The notes under the pieces were generated by a model. It was not told the DNA's origin. It saw only the letters and a program-made list of their open reading frames with translations, and ran no database searches. From assembly GCA_946414115.1 (NCBI GenBank), contig CAMKNF010000001.1, positions 1 through 34,425 on the forward strand: a stretch of DNA of 34,425 nucleotides, given 5' to 3'. The stretch is from an uncultured Ruminococcus sp. (lineage in GTDB: Bacteria; Bacillota; Clostridia; Oscillospirales; Acutalibacteraceae). Of the stretch, positions 30,291 through 34,425 are shown one piece after another. Positions within the stretch are counted from its first letter, which is position 1, and every line of letters starts with the position of its first letter. Both the position numbers and the translations under genes were made by a program.

Positions 30291-31103
30291 ATGATAATTG
30301 ACACACACGTTCACATTGGCAATATGCTTGTTTTCGATATGCCGCCCGAAAACGTGCTTTATTCAATGGATAAGTACGGCATTGATTTTTCTCTTGTTTC
30401 AAACATAGAATGTGCCGAGAACGACCACAACGGTAACCCTGTTCCGCATGATTTACAGAAATCACAGAACGCTGTTCTTGAAAATACTCTTGAATTTGCA
30501 AGAGCTAATTCCGACAAAATCGGGGTATTGCCGTGGCTGAAAATCAGGCAGGAAACACCCGACAAAAAATTCATCAAGATGATTGCCGATAACAGGGATA
30601 TAATTTACGGACTCAAGCTGCACCCCTTTCATTCAATTACAGCACCCGATGATGAATCGCTTGAATCCATTTATAGATTAGCGGCAGAATACAGCCTGCC
30701 CGTTGTTTCCCATACGGGAGGTTGTCCCGAGGCGAACTCACTCCGTCTTTACAATGCGGCTAAAAAGCACCCCGAAGTAAATTTTGTTATGGTTCATATG
30801 GACTTAGGAACTGACAACAGTCAGGCAATCGAGTTGCTCGGCAAGTTACCAAATCTCTACGGCGACACAACTTGGGTGCCTATTGAGAGCACTCTAAAAG
30901 CAATAAATAAGTGGGGCAGTGAAAAAATCCTCTTCGGCTCTGACAATCCGATTGACGGCAAGGACACCTATTTGCACAATCCAAAAGGTGACCGTTCGCT
31001 TTATCAGCAGTATTTCAACGAGTTTAAGACAATGGTGAACAAGGCAGATTATGACAACATAATGTACAAAAACGCCGAAAGACTTTTCGGAATAAAAATT
31101 TGA
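30291..31103 (+). CDS. Amidohydrolase-family metal-dependent hydrolase
   Basis: The 270-residue TIM-barrel protein belongs to the Amidohydro_2 type (PF04909). Metal-binding candidates are HVH near the N-terminus (DTHVHIG), His in LKLHPFHS, His in VVSHTGG and Asp in FGSDNPIDG. The substrate cannot be told; relatives include decarboxylases and lactonases. The ATG at 30291 has GGTGAT upstream and gives the family N-terminus MIIDTHVHIG; the longer frame runs back into the nfnAB terminator. A strong shared terminator follows. Confidence 0.85.
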   Translation: MIIDTHVHIGNMLVFDMPPENVLYSMDKYGIDFSLVSNIECAENDHNGNPVPHDLQKSQNAVLENTLEFARANSDKIGVLPWLKIRQETPDKKFIKMIADNRDIIYGLKLHPFHSITAPDDESLESIYRLAAEYSLPVVSHTGGCPEANSLRLYNAAKKHPEVNFVMVHMDLGTDNSQAIELLGKLPNLYGDTTWVPIESTLKAINKWGSEKILFGSDNPIDGKDTYLHNPKGDRSLYQQYFNEFKTMVNKADYDNIMYKNAERLFGIKI

Positions 31104-31134
31104 TTTTACCTCACAATTATAAAACGCTATCAAA

Positions 31135-31170
31135 AACGGCAGTTTCAATTCCGAAACTGCCGTTATTTTT
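31135..31170. terminator. Bidirectional terminator between amidohydrolase and XRE genes
   Basis: AACGGCAGTTTC (31135-31146) pairs perfectly with GAAACTGCCGTT (31153-31164), 12 bp, followed by ATTTTT on the plus strand; on the minus strand a TTTTTGATAG run follows. It partly overlaps the end of the XRE gene. Confidence 0.88.
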
Positions 31171-31483
31171 CTATGTTTTTATACTGTTTTATGACGTTGA
31201 GAAAAAATAATTTTTCGTCATCGCTCAACGTCGATAAGTTCTGCGCAATCTGATTCATAATTTTATCGCCCTGCACTTCCATTGTATCGCTTAAAAGATA
31301 GTCAACCGTAACACCGAGAGCGTCGGCAATCTTCACAAGCGTTTCAACGCTCATATTCCTGCCGTTTTCAATCAGGCTCATAAAATTTGTCGATATGTCA
31401 ACCATTTCCGCAAGCTTCTCCTGCGTAATTCCGCAATTCATACGAGTTTTTCTTATTCTGTTCCCCAAGCAATATAAATCCAT
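31163..31483 (-). CDS. XRE-family transcriptional regulator
   Basis: The 106-residue protein has a Cro/CI-type helix-turn-helix at about 6-62 (GNRIRKTRMNCGITQEKLAE, NFMSLIENGRNMSVETLVKI) and a short helical C-terminus (about 70-106) for dimerisation. The ATG at 31483 has GGAGG 8 nt upstream; a TTG five codons earlier overlaps that site. A perfect palindrome covers its own -10 box and ribosome binding site, indicating autorepression. The divergent three-gene membrane operon is the likely second target. Confidence 0.88.
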   Translation of the reverse strand: MDLYCLGNRIRKTRMNCGITQEKLAEMVDISTNFMSLIENGRNMSVETLVKIADALGVTVDYLLSDTMEVQGDKIMNQIAQNLSTLSDDEKLFFLNVIKQYKNIEK

Positions 31484-31493
31484 ACAGTCAACC

Positions 31494-31515
31494 TCCAACT
31501 ACTATTATAGTTGGA
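31494..31515 (-). promoter_or_regulatory. Autoregulatory operator and -10 box of the XRE gene
   Basis: TCCAACTA (31494-31501) and TAGTTGGA (31508-31515) form a perfect 8-bp inverted repeat with a 6-bp centre. The minus-strand TATAAT (31504-31509) lies inside it and the GGAGG ribosome binding site overlaps its edge. The -35 match is poor. Confidence 0.65.
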
Positions 31516-31537
31516 TTATTTTAAGTAAAAACACATT

Positions 31538-31583
31538 ATATTTGTAATTTTATATTGACAATATTTGTAGTTATATATATAAT
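31538..31583 (+). promoter_or_regulatory. Full-consensus promoter with two direct repeats
   Basis: TTGACA (31555-31560), 17-bp spacer, TATAAT (31578-31583): an exact sigma-A consensus. ATATTTGTA occurs at 31538-31546 and 31561-31569, exactly 23 bp apart, flanking the -35 box and lying in the spacer. An unregulated promoter this strong would be unusual for a membrane operon, so the repeats are good operator candidates. Confidence 0.75.
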
Positions 31584-31654
31584 ATATACATAAACGAACA
31601 AATATCGATAAATTATCTGTGTTTGTTTATCAAATTATTTTAAGGAGAATTTGT

Positions 31655-32476
31655 ATGTACACAAGACCAATCATTTACAAGGTTTATTCAATTATCGTTA
31701 TGGTATTTGCCGCTTTAGGGTTTATCGGCAGTATAATTTCGGGATTTTCATTCACAAGTATGATGTCAAAATACTTTCCGTTCCTAAACAATCTGTCTGT
31801 CGCAGTAATGATTTTATTCGTGCTCGTTTCTTTAGTATCATTATTTTTCAGTTACATTGAATTTTCTTCAATGTTCACCTTTGCAGAAATGATTGAATAC
31901 GAAAACAGCAATTCAATGTATCCTTTTGAAAAGAAGTCTTTCGTACTCCCTGCAAAGTTTTACAAAGGCTACGGCTCTGTTATTTTCTACATCACTTTAT
32001 TTTTACAAGCTATTGTAATAATTGCCACAATAATCAGTGCTTCAATTGAAAAGCAGGCATTTATTTGCTTACCTGTTATACCTATCGCAATTTCTTTACT
32101 TTCACTTGTTCTGACCTACATAGTTTATTATGCAAAATACAAGGCTTTCTCTGATTTGCTCCAGATTGTCAGCCAAAAGGAAGTTGATCAGGCAACAAAG
32201 GAAAGCCTTAAGGAAAACAAGCCCAATCTTCTTCGTGGATATTGCACATTCCTTTTTGTAATCGCAATTCTCTCTGCTATAGCGATTATCGCTTTAGTCA
32301 TATTTATGTTTAATCCGCTTTCAAGTGTGCTCGGAGCAGGATTAGCAATTGCAGTTTCAGCGATATACATTGTTCTCGGTATTCTGCTATTCCTGTCCTT
32401 GAGCGTAACAGGCTGTTACTTTGATAACCTTGCTAAAATGCTTGAACACCATATGATTAGATTTAAGATGATATAA
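31655..32476 (+). CDS. Six-helix integral membrane protein, unknown function
   Basis: The 273-residue protein is not recognised. Six hydrophobic segments are visible at about 10-32, 43-66, 105-127, 133-155, 194-216 and 222-246; between helices 2 and 3 lies a loop with charged and aromatic residues, and between 4 and 5 a soluble loop rich in Lys/Glu. AAGGAG precedes the ATG at 31655. It is the first gene of a three-gene operon behind a consensus promoter. A channel, transporter-like or scaffold role cannot be told apart. Confidence 0.7.
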   Translation: MYTRPIIYKVYSIIVMVFAALGFIGSIISGFSFTSMMSKYFPFLNNLSVAVMILFVLVSLVSLFFSYIEFSSMFTFAEMIEYENSNSMYPFEKKSFVLPAKFYKGYGSVIFYITLFLQAIVIIATIISASIEKQAFICLPVIPIAISLLSLVLTYIVYYAKYKAFSDLLQIVSQKEVDQATKESLKENKPNLLRGYCTFLFVIAILSAIAIIALVIFMFNPLSSVLGAGLAIAVSAIYIVLGILLFLSLSVTGCYFDNLAKMLEHHMIRFKMI

Positions 32477-32494
32477 TATATGGAGAATAATACA

Positions 32495-33007
32495 ATGAAA
32501 AGTAAAAAGGAATTTTTAAGCGAATATCGTTCAAAACACCCTGAAATTTGGGTTTATTTGGTGCTTGAACTTATTTTTGATATTGTTGGAGCGATTATTA
32601 TTATTATTAACGCCAAAGAATTGATTGGATACCACTCCCGATACGATGAACCCAAACTGGTATTTTTTGTTTTTCTCGGTTTGTTTTTTTGGATTTTAGG
32701 ATTAATATTTCTATGTCTGATTAAAAGATTAGAATCAAATGGTAATCAGGAATACGAGCATTACCTTATAACGTATTCAACAAATCAACATTCCGGTACC
32801 AACAATACTTGGATATGTTCAAAATGTGGGAATTATAACGAAAACATCAGATTAATTTGTTCCCGTTGTTCTGAACCAAAACCGTATGCTGTTTCACAGC
32901 AAAATATCGGTACCACCATCGCAAACAATTGGACGTGTCCAAATTGCGGAAAAGTAAACCAAAACTATGTCGGTACTTGCGGATGCGGAGAGGTGAAGCC
33001 AAGATGA
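32495..33007 (+). CDS. Two-TM protein with two zinc-ribbon modules
   Basis: The 170-residue protein has two hydrophobic helices (about 19-40 and 54-78) followed by a C-terminal region with two four-cysteine modules: CSKCG...CSRC and CPNCG...CGCG, similar to RanBP2-type or rubredoxin-like zinc fingers. GGAG lies 9 nt before the ATG at 32495; an in-frame ATG at 32480 lacks a ribosome binding site. The stop overlaps the next start (ATGA). The zinc modules probably face the cytoplasm. Function unknown. Confidence 0.7.
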   Translation: MKSKKEFLSEYRSKHPEIWVYLVLELIFDIVGAIIIIINAKELIGYHSRYDEPKLVFFVFLGLFFWILGLIFLCLIKRLESNGNQEYEHYLITYSTNQHSGTNNTWICSKCGNYNENIRLICSRCSEPKPYAVSQQNIGTTIANNWTCPNCGKVNQNYVGTCGCGEVKPR

Positions 33008-34281
33008 AAAAGCACTTAAAATACATTTTATGCATTGTTTTAGCTTTTGTTCTTTCAATGAGCTTTATTACAGGTTGCACAAGTAACAGTAATGAAAATC
33101 AAGATAAAATAATCATAAACAACCAATATGGTACTTATTATTTTACAGGCAGCAATCTTTTCAAGCTTAACGATGATGATACTGTAACTCCTGTTTCAGA
33201 AAAAAATGCTGAAGAAGATAACAATGTATATGTCAGCTCTGACTACAAGCATTATTATTTTGACAATAAAATCTATGATTTTAATTGGGCTGACTATTTC
33301 TGTTACAAATTTAATGACGATTCCGCAGAATTAGAGAAAACTGTATTAATTAATGAAGAAACTCTGAAAAACAGCGTTTTATCCGTTAATGGTACCGTTA
33401 TCATAGGCGGTATCTATAAACCAATTGCATTAGGTGACTTTATTTACTTTATTTATTATCCAAGTAATGATTATTTTGAAGTTTGCAAAAGCAAGGCGTA
33501 TCGTTTAGGAAGAATGAAAACAGACGGCTCAAATATAGAATTTGTCAATGAAGAAATTGCATCCGATTATACAATATATAACGGTTGGATTTACTTTTTC
33601 GATAACGGTTATACTTTTAATACTTCAAAAAGCGATTATGAAATCAACGAAGAAAGAATCGGATTCTATAAAATGAAGCCTGATGGTAGTGAAAAAACGC
33701 TCCTACTTAATGAATTCAGGGGATCTGAAGCTCTCTCAAAAAACACTTATGATAAAACAAACTATTGTTTCAATATTAACTCATTTGACGATTACATATA
33801 TTTTGTTGACATTTCGGACAATGGAGAAAGCAAATTATACCGAATGAAACCTGACGGTACAGATGTTGAACCTGTTAGTGAAAACGGAGCTCAAAACTAT
33901 ACTGTTGATGGTAACACACTTTATTACACAACCGGAACTAACAATCAAGCTGTTTTGGACGGCAGAACGCTTTATAGTGTATCACTGGAAACAGGAAAAG
34001 AAACAGAATTATTTAAACTTTCGGCATATCCTGATTTGACATTTACAATCTATAAAGACTATATTTATTTTCACGACGATAATCGATATGTAGCTAATGA
34101 AATCCGAGGCGCAAGGTATAATCAAATAGAGAAAACAATGGAATATCTTAATTTTATTCAAGAAACAAGAACAACCACCGAGGGAGTATTAGGCGTTGAA
34201 AAGAAAACCCTTTTACCACCTAAATGTTATTGGGAAAGTGTTGAACCGACAAAAAGTTCAAATGGGCAGTTAGTTTACTGA
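33004..34281 (+). CDS. DUF5050-like beta-propeller lipoprotein
   Basis: The 425-residue protein has a lipoprotein signal: KKHLKYILCIVLAFVLSM then the lipobox FITGC with Cys25. The mature part is rich in Tyr, Asp and Asn and contains repeated blades ending in GRMKTDGSN, YKMKPDGSE and YRMKPDGTD, as in DUF5050 domains that form beta-propellers. It should be anchored on the outer face of the membrane. Its ATG overlaps the upstream stop. The base composition is more AT-rich by eye than that of the left half of the window. Function unknown; a ligand-binding or adhesive role is plausible. Confidence 0.78.
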   Translation: MKKHLKYILCIVLAFVLSMSFITGCTSNSNENQDKIIINNQYGTYYFTGSNLFKLNDDDTVTPVSEKNAEEDNNVYVSSDYKHYYFDNKIYDFNWADYFCYKFNDDSAELEKTVLINEETLKNSVLSVNGTVIIGGIYKPIALGDFIYFIYYPSNDYFEVCKSKAYRLGRMKTDGSNIEFVNEEIASDYTIYNGWIYFFDNGYTFNTSKSDYEINEERIGFYKMKPDGSEKTLLLNEFRGSEALSKNTYDKTNYCFNINSFDDYIYFVDISDNGESKLYRMKPDGTDVEPVSENGAQNYTVDGNTLYYTTGTNNQAVLDGRTLYSVSLETGKETELFKLSAYPDLTFTIYKDYIYFHDDNRYVANEIRGARYNQIEKTMEYLNFIQETRTTTEGVLGVEKKTLLPPKCYWESVEPTKSSNGQLVY

Positions 34282-34294
34282 TACAAACACAAAA

Positions 34295-34329
34295 ACGGCG
34301 GCTTCGCAATGAAGCCGCCGTAATTTTTT
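34295..34329 (+). terminator. Terminator of the three-gene membrane operon
   Basis: ACGGCGGCTTC (34295-34305) pairs perfectly with GAAGCCGCCGT (34311-34321), 11 bp with a GCAAT loop, followed by AATTTTTT. It may also serve the converging gene at the right edge. Confidence 0.88.
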
Positions 34330-34355
34330 GTGTTTTATTTAATGTCACGTTAAAA

Positions 34356-34425
34356 TCAGATAACTCTTACTCTGATGACGCCGTCAACAGATGCAATCTT
34401 GTCTGCGTCTGCCTTATCTGTGCCT
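34356..34425 (-). CDS. C-terminal end of a minus-strand gene, possibly D-3-phosphoglycerate dehydrogenase
   Basis: Only 22 full codons before the stop are inside the window; the peptide ends KIASVDGVIRVRVI. The VDGVxxVRVI ending is typical of ACT-domain C-termini, particularly of clostridial-type SerA. The 5' part lies beyond the right edge, so the identity rests on a short match. Confidence 0.45.
   Translation of the reverse strand, partial: GTDKADADKIASVDGVIRVRVI

Overview
The window looks like a chromosomal segment of a spore-forming, low-to-moderate G+C Firmicute of class Clostridia, probably a Ruminococcaceae/Oscillospirales-type gut anaerobe. The evidence is the S10-spc-alpha gene order with a KOW-domain gene between map and infA, zinc-type S14, L36 and L24, a SpoVAC gene, an NfnAB flavin-bifurcating transhydrogenase, L-lactate dehydrogenase and a class B sortase. 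The assignment is inferred from gene content and style, not from a search.

Region 1 (about 150-15900, minus strand) is a complete ribosomal superoperon of 32 genes read from rpsJ down to rplQ. It includes secY, adk, map, infA and rpoA. A strong promoter (TTGCAA-17-TATAAT, 15866-15894) precedes a leader of about 290 nt. The leader holds an intrinsic terminator (15658-15689) and upstream segments that can pair with one another in mutually exclusive ways, so the operon is probably controlled by transcription attenuation. A terminator closes it at 150-189, followed by a promoter and structured leader of a further minus-strand gene that leaves the window.

Region 2 (15960-18220) has a plus-strand cobalamin adenosyltransferase gene and a minus-strand AAA/DUF4143 ATPase gene. 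The ATPase gene lies between two 96-bp direct repeats (92/96 identical), each carrying a terminator hairpin.

Region 3 (18230-25249, minus) is a probable six-gene operon: cysteine desulfurase, thiI, a large class B sortase, a small CinA/MoCF-like protein, alanine racemase and a sugar-transfer-type ATP-grasp protein. The first two make 4-thiouridine in tRNA. The sortase carries an unusual cytoplasmic N-terminal domain that appears to have the same degenerate CinA/MoCF-like fold as the small protein beside it. This sortase-CinA-like-racemase-ATP-grasp block is the best candidate in the window for an undescribed envelope system.

Region 4 (25400-31103) has an isolated spoVAC, a JAB-domain protein overlapping a 44-residue charged protein, ldh with an operator-like palindrome, nfnA-nfnB, and an amidohydrolase.

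Region 5 (31135-34329) is a compact, AT-rich module. An XRE repressor gene has a perfect palindrome over its own -10 box. Divergent from it, behind a full-consensus promoter, is a three-gene envelope operon: a six-TM protein, a two-TM double zinc-ribbon protein and a DUF5050-like lipoprotein. The window ends in the C-terminus of a minus-strand gene, possibly serA. I saw no rRNA, tRNA, CRISPR array, transposase or integrase.
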